IMG/VR virus record: IMGVR_UViG_3300001450_000049
Span: 17,541-55,164 of that record
From: a virus
DNA length: 37,624 bases
Direction: 5' to 3' (one strand)
The stretch's first letter is position 1, and every line of letters starts with the position of its first letter. Positions 14,667 to 22,106 of the stretch are shown here, in pieces. The notes beneath the pieces were generated by a model. The model was not told the origin of the DNA. It saw only the letters and a list, made by a program, of their open reading frames with translations, and searched no databases. The position numbers and the translations under genes are program-made.

Positions 14667-14746
14667 AATGTAATAATTGTGGAATGGAATTAACAGAACA
14701 CAGAATTGAGACTGACGACTGTTGTAGATGGGTGGTGATGAGATGA
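14663..14746 (+). CDS. Cysteine-rich microprotein
   Basis: 27 residues (MKCNNCGMELTEHR...CCRW) with CxxC and a later Cys pair, a possible single zinc site. ATGA overlaps on both sides link the E1-like gene to the next gene. Confidence 0.42.
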   Translation: MKCNNCGMELTEHRIETDDCCRWVVMR

Positions 14747-14973
14747 GAGCAGGTTCAAAGATACACGTAGAGTATGAAGTATTGAAATATATAATGAATG
14801 AAATAGACTTAACTCTATTAGAACAAGACATGTGTCCAACAGGGGATTCAGTAGCATTAAAACGATTTAACGATGGTGCAGAATCTGCTTCTGAGTTAAT
14901 TAACAATATGATTGTTAGAAGACTACACAGACTACCAAAGACACACCCTGCTTACAAGGAGAAAGAAGCATGA
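14743..14973 (+). CDS. Small helical hypothetical protein
   Basis: 77 residues from the ATG at 14743 (GGTGATGAG upstream); an in-frame ATG at 14728 overlaps the previous gene. All-helical, with EYEVLKYIMNEIDLTLLEQ and a basic segment RRLHRLPKTHPAY. Unrecognised. Confidence 0.55.
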   Translation: MRAGSKIHVEYEVLKYIMNEIDLTLLEQDMCPTGDSVALKRFNDGAESASELINNMIVRRLHRLPKTHPAYKEKEA

Positions 14974-15122
14974 GCAATTATTGCTATTGTGGTAAATGTG
15001 GTTCTGAAATGAAACCCAAAGGATTAGCAAGAATGGAAGGGCTATGTCAATACTGTTGGGACAAGTGGTATAGACAAGAAATTGCATGGCTAGGTAGAAT
15101 ATTTAGAGAGGTGGTTGAATGA
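14970..15122 (+). CDS. Zinc-ribbon microprotein
   Basis: 50 residues: CYCGKCG and CQYC knuckles followed by an aromatic helix (WDKWYRQEIAWLGRIF). Overlaps both neighbours by ATGA. Possibly a nucleic-acid or protein-interaction module in the E1/JAMM gene group. Confidence 0.58.
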   Translation: MSNYCYCGKCGSEMKPKGLARMEGLCQYCWDKWYRQEIAWLGRIFREVVE

Positions 15123-15403
15123 AGTACATTTGCTTCTCAATATTAGGTAATACTCTTTGTGGTAAAGAGGATGAATCTGTTCCCGAACACTTAGCAGATA
15201 GCAGAAGATTCTGCAATGACTGTGTACAAGTTATGTGGAGAGAACAGTATAGAAGGAATATAACATCACCCTTACAACAAGGAATAGACATAAAGAAAGT
15301 ACAAAAGGAAATAGAAGAAACAGAGGTTGTAGTTGAAGAACCTAGATTGTCTCCACCGAGACCAATCAAATCACTTCGACATTACTTAAAGGTGAAAGTA
15401 TGA
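15119..15403 (+). CDS. Zinc-binding small protein
   Basis: 94 residues. Cysteines C5, C14 and the CNDC pair could hold one zinc; then a charged helix (IKKVQKEIEETEVVVEEP) and a Pro/Arg tail (SPPRPIKSLRHYL). Function unknown; coupled to its neighbours by ATGA overlaps. Confidence 0.58.
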   Translation: MKYICFSILGNTLCGKEDESVPEHLADSRRFCNDCVQVMWREQYRRNITSPLQQGIDIKKVQKEIEETEVVVEEPRLSPPRPIKSLRHYLKVKV

Positions 15404-15642
15404 GTAAAGAAGATGCAAATATAGATGAATTAACAGAAGAAGATATAGGTAGAATCATGGATGTAATTTCTACTGATGGTTATTACAAACAAGCACAAAT
15501 AGTAAAGGTAGTGTGTCCGGCTTGCCTAGAAGAGTTCATGGGAACAAAACGACATGCAGGTGGCTTCATAGCAGGTCATCGAGCATACCATGAATTTGAA
15601 AATGAACAGGACATGAGAGTAATACAAATGGGAGGAATATAA
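15400..15642 (+). CDS. C2H2-type zinc protein ending Gly-Gly-Ile, beside JAMM
   Basis: 80 residues. An acidic helical N-terminus (EDANIDELTEEDIGRIMDVI) is followed by CPACLEEF, then GGFIAGHRAYH, a C2H2-like zinc finger. The extreme C-terminus is VIQMGGI, so removing one residue would leave Gly-Gly. The next gene, a JAMM protease, begins at the very next base. The fold looks like a zinc finger, not beta-grasp, so it may be a substrate or partner and not a modifier, or the GG may be chance. Confidence 0.6.
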   Translation: MSKEDANIDELTEEDIGRIMDVISTDGYYKQAQIVKVVCPACLEEFMGTKRHAGGFIAGHRAYHEFENEQDMRVIQMGGI

Positions 15643-16200
15643 ATGAAAACAGATGAAACAGAATATGGAGAAGGAACGATAATAGGATTAGAAATCAAGG
15701 ATAAAGATTGGAAGGAGGATATTAAGAAAGTATTTTCGCAAATACAATTTAATTATCCTTTCCCTGACCCAATGACAGAAGCATTTTTTACTGTCATTTG
15801 GGATAAATCTATGAACGCTTTTGACAAACCTAGAGAAGTACAAGTAATAATTGATGCTAAAGATGAACTATATATTAGTGTAGGAACGCCGGGTTTTGTT
15901 AGTTTTAAAAATCAAGAGGAACAACTACATGGTATGAAATTACCATTGAAGAGTTGGATACATACACATCCTTTCGGTCATGCGTTTTTCAGTAGTACTG
16001 ATTGGAAAACAATACATGGATGGAAAAGATTCTTGCAAAGTGCAACTGTGTTAGGTGATAATGAATTTATTAGTTACGAATGTAATACAGAAATGGCTAA
16101 ACAAGTTAAGTATGCTTTATATCAACAGTATCCTGAAACAGAAGACAAACCTGAGTGGGTTAAAGCCGCAGAAGATGTATTAGCGGGGGAAGAGGAATGA
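15643..16200 (+). CDS. JAMM/MPN+ metalloprotease (JAB domain)
   Basis: 185 residues. The catalytic zinc motif is intact: H107-T-H109-P then six residues, S117, then D120 (HTHPFGHAFFSSTD), exactly HxHPx6SxxD. The upstream strands (REVQVIIDAKDELYIS) would carry the conserved Glu. JAMM proteins cleave after Gly-Gly in ubiquitin-like proteins, for deconjugation or to mature a precursor; archaeal HvJAMM1 removes SAMPs. The core is close to minimal size, with a short acidic tail. Adjacent to a protein ending in Gly-Gly-Ile and 1 kb from the E1-like gene. The alternative role as a structural tail-assembly domain seems unlikely this far from the tail genes. Confidence 0.87.
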   Translation: MKTDETEYGEGTIIGLEIKDKDWKEDIKKVFSQIQFNYPFPDPMTEAFFTVIWDKSMNAFDKPREVQVIIDAKDELYISVGTPGFVSFKNQEEQLHGMKLPLKSWIHTHPFGHAFFSSTDWKTIHGWKRFLQSATVLGDNEFISYECNTEMAKQVKYALYQQYPETEDKPEWVKAAEDVLAGEEE

Positions 16201-16427
16201 AAGAGAAATTCTACAAACTAGACACAGATTCAGGAAAGACTACACTGAACATGGCGCAAGTATCTGCTTATACAGTTAAGGTAATAGAAAAAGGCATCTT
16301 AAAGAAGAATACATTTACAGTAGAAATACATCTAAAAAGTGGAACAATATTTGTTACACATATGGATGAAGCGCAATTAACAATATGGGAAGACGTGTTC
16401 TTCCCTAAAGCAGTGGTGAATAAATGA
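16197..16427 (+). CDS. Small beta-rich hypothetical protein
   Basis: 76 residues, strands dominate (FTVEIHLKSGTIFVTHM), consistent with a small barrel or PH-like sheet. ATGA overlap with JAMM. Unrecognised. Confidence 0.57.
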   Translation: MKEKFYKLDTDSGKTTLNMAQVSAYTVKVIEKGILKKNTFTVEIHLKSGTIFVTHMDEAQLTIWEDVFFPKAVVNK

Positions 16428-16531
16428 GAGATGGTAAATTTAACAGACACGAAACAGCAGTAGAAAGAAAACTTGATAAGATAATTGAGTTACTTGAGAA
16501 ACAAAATAAGTTATTGGAGGAAGAAGAATGA
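16424..16531 (+). CDS. Leucine-zipper-like microprotein
   Basis: 35 residues, almost entirely one amphipathic helix (ERKLDKIIELLEKQNKLLEE) with heptad leucines and isoleucines; likely forms a coiled-coil dimer. ATGA overlaps on both sides. Confidence 0.5.
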   Translation: MRDGKFNRHETAVERKLDKIIELLEKQNKLLEEEE

Positions 16532-16599
16532 GAATTAAATTAACAATTAATAATAGTAGACAGACAACGTTAGAAGAATACGGTTTTATCTTTAACTGA
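16528..16599 (+). CDS. Very short possible peptide
   Basis: 23 codons (MRIKLTINNSRQTT...) after an ATGA overlap and a GGAGGAAGA site. Could be real because every neighbour is coupled the same way, but it is too short to judge. Confidence 0.25.
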   Translation: MRIKLTINNSRQTTLEEYGFIFN

Positions 16600-16604
16600 A
16601 TGGT

Positions 16605-16616
16605 GCAACATATATA
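16605..16616 (+). promoter_or_regulatory. Putative TATA box before the lipoprotein gene
   Basis: GCAACATATATAGC lies about 40 nt before the ATG at 16653, at one of the few spots in this cluster where genes are not overlapping. A start site near 16637 would be expected. The lipoprotein has no clear Shine-Dalgarno, in line with its own promoter. Confidence 0.4.
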
Positions 16617-16652
16617 GCCTTCCGCTATGTCCGAAGTAATGAGTTGAATACA

Positions 16653-17132
16653 ATGACGACTATGAAACAACAAATAATTGCACTATTATTAGTAAGCACA
16701 ATGCTTACAGGATGCGCAGGTAACATACCATCACCATCTGATATGTTTAGTGATGATGAAATAACGAATGATTGGATAACTGAAACCGGAGAGTTTACTC
16801 TTGAATTAAATACTAGTTTAAACGAAACCTTGGTTTATGCACCTACTATATGGTTAGACACTAACTTAACATATGGTGTACTAGAAATTGGTGGGTTAAA
16901 TTATACAGCAACACATTTGAGTTTTACTGTAATTAATAACACAGTTATATTCAATAACTATTCTTTCGACATGAGAGGATATATTGTCCAAGAAAGTAAT
17001 GGACAAATGGTATACTGGCAGGAAGGGATGTCACCGGAATTCGGCAATGCCACTTTACATTTCGCCGCATTTCCATTTGATGTAACAGTTACTTACGAAG
17101 TAACATACAGAGTATGGAATGGTAGAATATGA
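16653..17132 (+). CDS. Secreted lipoprotein rich in N-glycosylation sequons
   Basis: 159 residues from the ATG at 16653. A short N-terminus, the hydrophobic stretch IIALLLVSTM and the lipobox LTGC form a classic lipoprotein signal; the mature protein would start at Cys21 and be anchored outside the cell. The remainder is strand-rich and holds seven N-x-S/T sequons (NTS, NET, NLT, NYT, NNT, NYS, NAT), suggesting archaeal AglB-type glycosylation. The repeated aromatic strands look like an Ig-like domain. Possible roles are superinfection exclusion or modifying the host surface; both are inferred. No nearby gene explains it. Confidence 0.78.
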   Translation: MTTMKQQIIALLLVSTMLTGCAGNIPSPSDMFSDDEITNDWITETGEFTLELNTSLNETLVYAPTIWLDTNLTYGVLEIGGLNYTATHLSFTVINNTVIFNNYSFDMRGYIVQESNGQMVYWQEGMSPEFGNATLHFAAFPFDVTVTYEVTYRVWNGRI

Positions 17133-17527
17133 AGAAAGCAGTGACTATTAGATTCCCTGCTCCCCTACCTGCTGAAATTGAATGTCCTATTTGTATAGGA
17201 AACAAGTGTGTAGTATGTGAATTGTCAGGGAAGATTAAAGTCACAGTTGACGCTAAAGTACCAATTCAAAGACATTTAATTGTACAGTATATTGCTGAAC
17301 ATATGAATGAGATAGCAAATGAACTATCACAAAAGTTTGGACTTATACCTGATGTAGAAACAGAAGATATGTTTGATGTTGAAGGTAGAACATATGAGTT
17401 AGTAAAAATAAGTAGCCTTGGTGGTGTTGTGTGGGTTGCTCATAGAGTAGACGCACAAGAATCACCTAGATATTTTAAATCGTGGAAGACATTACAACAA
17501 TTTAGGAGTGGTTGGCTTGAAGGATGA
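17129..17527 (+). CDS. Zinc-knuckle hypothetical protein
   Basis: 132 residues. CPICIGNKCVVC near residue 19 gives one zinc site; then helices (IVQYIAEHMNEIANELS) and a C-terminal strand region with aromatic residues. No family recognised. Coupled to the lipoprotein by ATGA. Confidence 0.58.
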   Translation: MKKAVTIRFPAPLPAEIECPICIGNKCVVCELSGKIKVTVDAKVPIQRHLIVQYIAEHMNEIANELSQKFGLIPDVETEDMFDVEGRTYELVKISSLGGVVWVAHRVDAQESPRYFKSWKTLQQFRSGWLEG

Positions 17528-17756
17528 AAAGATAATAGTAAGAATACCAAGAAACGGTAATGAAGAACTAATAGTTAGAAAAGGTAACTATTGGAATGTT
17601 GACGTAATAGACATACGTTGGCATGTTAATGGGACACCAACTAAAAAAGGTGTTAGAATGAACATAGATGAGATGGAAGATGTTCACAAAGGTCTCGAAA
17701 AAATATTAAAAATGAGGAATAATAATGAGTTTAGCAAGAATGAGCAGGATGTGTGA
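17517..17756 (+). CDS. Small hypothetical protein before ligase
   Basis: 79 residues. The best start is TTG at 17517, nine bases after GGAG (17504-17507); a GTG at 17508 is adjacent to that site and less likely. Beta-rich N-terminal half (IIVRIPRNGNEELIVRKG), helical C-terminus. Overlaps the ligase start by 32 nt. Confidence 0.5.
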   Translation: MKDEKIIVRIPRNGNEELIVRKGNYWNVDVIDIRWHVNGTPTKKGVRMNIDEMEDVHKGLEKILKMRNNNEFSKNEQDV

Positions 17757-19272
17757 GTCCTTAGAAAACGTATCACCAACAAAGAAACGACACATAATAT
17801 GTGCTACATTATCACATTTCAGTGATAAGGCTACGGCAGTAAAGATATTGTCTAGAGAATACGAAGTAAATAACATCGGTGAAAAGAAGGCAATTAAATG
17901 GTTAGCAAAAATATTCGATGTTTTTGAAGATGAAATTGAAGACTCAAGTTATACTTGGATGGATTTAGGTGAAGGAATGAATGAGTTCCTTAGTCAAAAC
18001 AGACCGGATTCTAATATTAGTTTAAAAGAAACTCTACAATTACTAGAATTAGATTGTGCTAATATTACATCTAATTCATTTCAACGAATATCAGATGCTA
18101 TAAGTAGAATGTCTGCGTTGGAAGTTAAGTGGTTCATTAGATATTGGTTAAGAACTCCTAGAAATGGTATAAACAACTCAACGATGGGTCTAGTATTACA
18201 AGACTATTATTCATTATCTAAAGAAGATAGAATTAGATATTGTAAAACTAATACTATGTCTACTATCGCACACCATTTAGATAACGATAGAATCCCACCT
18301 TCCTTAGTTCATGGTAGTTTTGTTAAACCAATGCTTGCAAAGAAATACTTAGGTAAGTTACCTAATAACTTTATCATGGATATTAAATATGATGGTAATA
18401 GATACCAAATACATATAGACCCACAAGGAGTAATAATATTCAACAGAAAGGGAAAGATAGTAACAGACCAATACCCCGATGTAGTAGAATCTCTACTAGC
18501 AGATATAGATAACAAATCTGAGGGTACTATTATAGATTGTGAAATATATCCTATTGATAGTAATGGAAATCCTAAACCACATCAGACTCTAGCAACTAGA
18601 GTACACTCTAAAGATAAACAGAAAGCAATATCTGAATGTCAAGTTTCACTAGTTGTATTCGATTGTCTGTTGCATAATGGTGTGTCTACATTAGATGATA
18701 GTTACCGAGAGAGGTTAGCGTGTCTAGAATCGATACTACCAAGTAGATATCTTACACAACAGTTTACTCATGGAAATATAGAAGCGGCTTACAATGTCGC
18801 GATTAATAGTGGGTTTGAAGGTATTATGATTAAAGACCAAGATGCCCCTTATGAATCAAAAAGAACTAGTGCATTACTAAAATATAAACCACCTAGAGTA
18901 GAACTTGATGTGGTTATAACTTCCGGCCAATATGGAAACGGTAAGAGAGCAGGTGTGTTAGCAACTTATGGTGTATCAGTTAAAAGTGAAACAGGATTCA
19001 CTTCTATCGGTAATGTTGGTTCAGGTATATCGGAAGTAGAAATGGATAAATTATCAGTTAGACTAAAAAATATAGTTGATAGTTATGCAAATAATGTATA
19101 CCATGTACTCCCTAGAATCGTACTAGAAGTAACATGTGACGATATAACAAGAAATCAGGACGGTACGTTTGGTATGCGCTTTCCTAGAATACTTAGAATT
19201 AGGGATGACAAGCATGCGGCAGACTGTAATACTCTTGCAGATATAGAAGAAATGTGTAGCAACATATATTGA
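17725..19272 (+). CDS. lig: ATP-dependent DNA ligase
   Basis: 515 residues, close to archaeal LigI length. The N-terminal helical DNA-binding domain (1-190) precedes the adenylation domain: motif I K221 in DIKYDGNRYQIH, motif III region VVFDCLLHNG, motif IV EGIMIKDQDAPYE, motif V LLKYKPPRVELD; the OB domain follows to the end. It seals nicks in duplex DNA via an AMP-lysine intermediate, here joining Okazaki fragments. GAGGAATAATA precedes the ATG, a site repeated before several replication genes. No C-terminal PIP box is evident. Confidence 0.93.
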   Translation: MSLARMSRMCESLENVSPTKKRHIICATLSHFSDKATAVKILSREYEVNNIGEKKAIKWLAKIFDVFEDEIEDSSYTWMDLGEGMNEFLSQNRPDSNISLKETLQLLELDCANITSNSFQRISDAISRMSALEVKWFIRYWLRTPRNGINNSTMGLVLQDYYSLSKEDRIRYCKTNTMSTIAHHLDNDRIPPSLVHGSFVKPMLAKKYLGKLPNNFIMDIKYDGNRYQIHIDPQGVIIFNRKGKIVTDQYPDVVESLLADIDNKSEGTIIDCEIYPIDSNGNPKPHQTLATRVHSKDKQKAISECQVSLVVFDCLLHNGVSTLDDSYRERLACLESILPSRYLTQQFTHGNIEAAYNVAINSGFEGIMIKDQDAPYESKRTSALLKYKPPRVELDVVITSGQYGNGKRAGVLATYGVSVKSETGFTSIGNVGSGISEVEMDKLSVRLKNIVDSYANNVYHVLPRIVLEVTCDDITRNQDGTFGMRFPRILRIRDDKHAADCNTLADIEEMCSNIY

Positions 19273-19293
19273 CTCTAATGATATCGGAGGGGT

Positions 19294-19689
19294 ATGTACA
19301 GCAAAGAGGTGTTGAATGGAATTTTAATATCTCTTGCTAATCCTGAGATTAACATAGTCAATAGTTCTAAATCTAAATTGGGATACCGAGTTCGATTAAG
19401 AGTATGTATTAGAGGTACAGATATATTCCTTAGGGGAATTAATCGTTCGCTACTACAACATGAAATAGAATCTAATTACAGAGCAACTGAACATAGCGGA
19501 AGACCAAGACCAATCTTGATTATTAGTGGTCTAGATAATTTAACTAGACTATTATCTATAATGAATAATAAGTTGATAACTAACCATGATTGGGAATCAT
19601 TCAGTGACTGTTTAACTATGGTTAAAGATAAAGAGCATTTACACGTAGAAGGATTAGATAAAATATTACTAATGAAGGGGCTAATATAA
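19294..19689 (+). CDS. LAGLIDADG-fold protein, catalytic motif degenerate
   Basis: 131 residues. The layout follows a single LAGLIDADG_1 domain: first helix EVLNGILISLANPEINI in the place of the LAGLIDADG helix, strands YRVRLRVCIRGTD, helix FLRGINRSLL, strand RPILIISGLDNLTRLL, and the characteristic end WESFSDCLTMVKDKEHLHVEGLDKILLMK. The catalytic acidic residue at the end of the first helix appears lost (LISLANPE), so this is likely an inactive, domesticated homing-endonuclease relative. It sits between ligase and the RFC genes. GGAGGGGT precedes the ATG. Assignment is by pattern, moderately sure. Confidence 0.5.
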   Translation: MYSKEVLNGILISLANPEINIVNSSKSKLGYRVRLRVCIRGTDIFLRGINRSLLQHEIESNYRATEHSGRPRPILIISGLDNLTRLLSIMNNKLITNHDWESFSDCLTMVKDKEHLHVEGLDKILLMKGLI

Positions 19690-20003
19690 TGTTATGTCCT
19701 AGATGTAATCTTAGAGAAACAAATACATCTATTTGTACGGTGTGTGATATCAAGGTATCTTATCTTAAACCTGAACATACTGAAACAACAGATGATGATA
19801 TAATAAAATATCATGTACATAAAAGAATAGAAAGGGGTTGCAATAATTGCGGCTCAAAAACCTTCTCGTATGAGGCAGGTGTCAACTATGAAGGCGAACT
19901 AAAATGGTTCGTTATGCTAGTTGATTGTAGGAAATGTGGAAAAGCCTACGAAGAAATAATGGAAGTGAGGGCTATCAATGAGTCTAACGATGATGAAGAA
20001 TAA
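19689..20003 (+). CDS. Double zinc-ribbon protein
   Basis: 104 residues with two zinc modules: CPRC/CTVC at the N-terminus and CNNCG/CRKCG in the C-terminal half, the latter with the strand layout of a classical ribbon. Acidic tail. May bind nucleic acid or polymerase (TFS-like ribbons look similar but the catalytic DE loop is not seen). One-base overlap with the previous stop (TAATG). Confidence 0.6.
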   Translation: MLCPRCNLRETNTSICTVCDIKVSYLKPEHTETTDDDIIKYHVHKRIERGCNNCGSKTFSYEAGVNYEGELKWFVMLVDCRKCGKAYEEIMEVRAINESNDDEE

Positions 20004-20829
20004 AAATAAAGCAATAATAATAGTAGGTAAAGACGGAACAGACAAATTAGAAAGAGCATTAACATTTGTATCGGATAATCCGATTATACAATACGCTAAT
20101 GAATTTAACATAGAAGATAATTATAGTCTACCCGCAGAAACTGGAATTATAATTCGTGAATGTAATTACAAAGCGAATGTAGAGTTGATTAGAAAAACAA
20201 TTCTTGAATACAAAGGTCAAGTTGTACTTACTTCATTAAACCAAAAGGACGTTTCAAAAAAACTGTTTAATATATGTAAACTTAAACGTGCCAAAAAGCA
20301 TGAAGTAGATATAATCAAAGAATTAGCACCACGTTCAGAAGAACCACATAACTTTGATGTAGATATATTTACATTAGTAGGAGATTACTTGCGTAATCCT
20401 GATAGAGATATTATAATGAACACACTAAAAATAAGCGAACCTTCTGATATACAATTTATATCTTGGCTTGCACCAAACATACATCCAAACAAATTGATGT
20501 ATCTCGATTCTAAAGTTAAAAGAAGATGGGATAAATCGTATTTTTATGAAATGCTTGCTTATGCACATGACGGTAGAATGTATCGAAAGATGACTCCACC
20601 TCAAAGAAAAGCATATTCTGTAATACCGAAAATCTTACGGAAGTTAAAAATGCGGCATTCTCAGGTATATCTTTTCAAAGACCTATTAAAAAACGAGGGT
20701 TTTAGAGACTATTGTAGAGAAAACCTATCATCACTTGAAACTAGAACGTTAGGCTTAGGTGAGAAAAAGAGACGAAAGAAAACTACACCAGTTCGTCCAG
20801 TGGCGGGATTGTCACGGTGGTTAAAATAA
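19978..20829 (+). CDS. Possible divergent clamp-loader partner (RFC-L-like)
   Basis: 283 residues directly before RFC small. The N-terminal half reads like a decayed AAA+ core: strand KAIIIVGKDGTDKLERAL at the P-loop position without GKT, TGIIIRECNY, then KGQVVLTSLNQKDVSKKLFNIC in a sensor-like place. The C-terminal half is helical and basic, with a tail KKRRKKTTPVRP and a final GLSRWLK reminiscent of a degenerate PCNA-interacting peptide as found at the end of archaeal RFC large subunits. GAGGGCTATCA precedes the ATG. Speculative but well placed; it could instead be an unrelated DNA-binding protein. Confidence 0.45.
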   Translation: MSLTMMKNKNKAIIIVGKDGTDKLERALTFVSDNPIIQYANEFNIEDNYSLPAETGIIIRECNYKANVELIRKTILEYKGQVVLTSLNQKDVSKKLFNICKLKRAKKHEVDIIKELAPRSEEPHNFDVDIFTLVGDYLRNPDRDIIMNTLKISEPSDIQFISWLAPNIHPNKLMYLDSKVKRRWDKSYFYEMLAYAHDGRMYRKMTPPQRKAYSVIPKILRKLKMRHSQVYLFKDLLKNEGFRDYCRENLSSLETRTLGLGEKKRRKKTTPVRPVAGLSRWLK

Positions 20830-20844
20830 AAATGAGGAATAAAT

Positions 20845-21762
20845 ATGAATGAATTATGGACAGAAAAATATAGACCAAAAAGGTTAGCAGAAGTTGTCGG
20901 ACAGTATAACTTTACTATTGATGCAGAAAGTTGGGTAACACAACGTAATATGCCTAATGTTTTACTTTACGGTATTGCAGGTGTAGGTAAAACTGCGGCA
21001 GGTATAGCATTAGCAAATGATATGTTATTAGATAACAAAGATAACAACTTCTTTGAAATCAATGCTTCCGATGATAGAAAGTTAGAGACCGTTAGAAATC
21101 AGATTAAGGATATTGCTTCAACTAAAAAAATAGGTGACGTACCCTTTAAGATTATACTACTAGATGAGATGGACGGGATGACTAAAGATGCACAAAATGC
21201 ATTGAAAAGAGTGATGGAAAGATATGCAGACAATTGTAGATTCATTATCACTTGTAATGATAGACACAGAATAATACATCCACTTCAATCTAGATGTGCT
21301 AATTATAGATTTCATAGATTGAAGACACGCACTATGCATTCACTACTAACGAATGTATTAGAAAGTGAAGGAATTAAGCATATAAGTGGAGATGATTTGG
21401 AAATATTCATAGGCTCCCTACATGGAGACATGAGAAGAGGGCTTACTGAACTTCAGGCTGTAACTTACAGTAAGTCCTCACTTATTAGTCAGATAGATAA
21501 GAACTTAGAACCTTACACTGAAATTTTACAAATGATAGATGAAAATAAATATGAAAATAGTTTAGGTAAGGTGCATGATTTGTTATATAATTCAGTAGAC
21601 ATGAAGACTGTATGTGTAAATATGCATGATGTCATTGTAAAAACTGACATGCCTCAACCCAAGAAATTCAAATATCTTAGGGTCGTCGGAGAAGCAGAAT
21701 ATAGGAGCACTAACATGACTCCAAAATTACTTGCATCTTGGATGATAGGACAGATGATTTAA
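20845..21762 (+). CDS. rfcS: Replication factor C small subunit (clamp loader ATPase)
   Basis: 305 residues. RFC box II MNELWTEKYRPKRLAEVVGQ, Walker A GIAGVGKT (43-50), Walker B IILLDEMD (103-110), sensor 1 FIITCNDR, and the Ser-Arg-Cys motif QSRCANYRF (arginine finger region, about 149-151). Loads PCNA onto primer-template junctions using ATP. The collar domain follows from about 200. Slightly shorter than cellular RfcS (about 320-330). GAGGAATAAAT upstream of the ATG. Confidence 0.95.
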   Translation: MNELWTEKYRPKRLAEVVGQYNFTIDAESWVTQRNMPNVLLYGIAGVGKTAAGIALANDMLLDNKDNNFFEINASDDRKLETVRNQIKDIASTKKIGDVPFKIILLDEMDGMTKDAQNALKRVMERYADNCRFIITCNDRHRIIHPLQSRCANYRFHRLKTRTMHSLLTNVLESEGIKHISGDDLEIFIGSLHGDMRRGLTELQAVTYSKSSLISQIDKNLEPYTEILQMIDENKYENSLGKVHDLLYNSVDMKTVCVNMHDVIVKTDMPQPKKFKYLRVVGEAEYRSTNMTPKLLASWMIGQMI

Positions 21763-21839
21763 TGATAGAACTAATAATCGGCATTATTATATTGAGAGGA
21801 ATAATAAAAATACTGGATAATAATAAGAGGCGATTTTAA
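21762..21839 (+). CDS. Hydrophobic micro-peptide
   Basis: 25 residues, MIELIIGIIILRG..., one short hydrophobic segment followed by basic residues. Starts in a TAATG overlap with the RFC stop. May be a membrane peptide or only a translational relay. Confidence 0.35.
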   Translation: MIELIIGIIILRGIIKILDNNKRRF

Positions 21840-21851
21840 TGAGGAATAAAT

Positions 21852-22106
21852 ATGAAAATGGATTTAAACAACGATGGCGTAGTGGACATTAAAGATGTCG
21901 AACACTTGCTATTAAGATACGAAATAATAGCGTTAGGTGGAGCATTGCTGATTGTTCTACCTGTACTTAATACGTTAGATTATATCAGCGTAGATTCCAA
22001 CTTCTTTTGGATATTGTGTGGCTTAGTCATGCTGACAGAAGGACTTGTAGAAATAAAACACGAAAGAAAAAAAATAAGAAAAACGGAGGAAAATGAAAAT
22101 GAATGA
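21852..22106 (+). CDS. EF-hand/dockerin-loop membrane protein
   Basis: 84 residues. Near the N-terminus DLNNDGVVDIKDV is a textbook calcium-binding loop (D-x-N-x-D-G-x-V-x-x-x-D). Two membrane helices follow (IIALGGALLIVLPVL and FFWILCGLVMLTEGLV), then a strongly charged tail. This is an unusual arrangement for a gene inside a replication operon. GAGGAATAAAT precedes the ATG. The calcium role is inferred from the motif. Confidence 0.6.
   Translation: MKMDLNNDGVVDIKDVEHLLLRYEIIALGGALLIVLPVLNTLDYISVDSNFFWILCGLVMLTEGLVEIKHERKKIRKTEENENE

Noticed and set aside
16197-16427. Second ubiquitin-like candidate next to JAMM
   Set aside because: Strand-rich and the right size, but ends PKAVVNK without Gly-Gly and lacks the beta-grasp helix.
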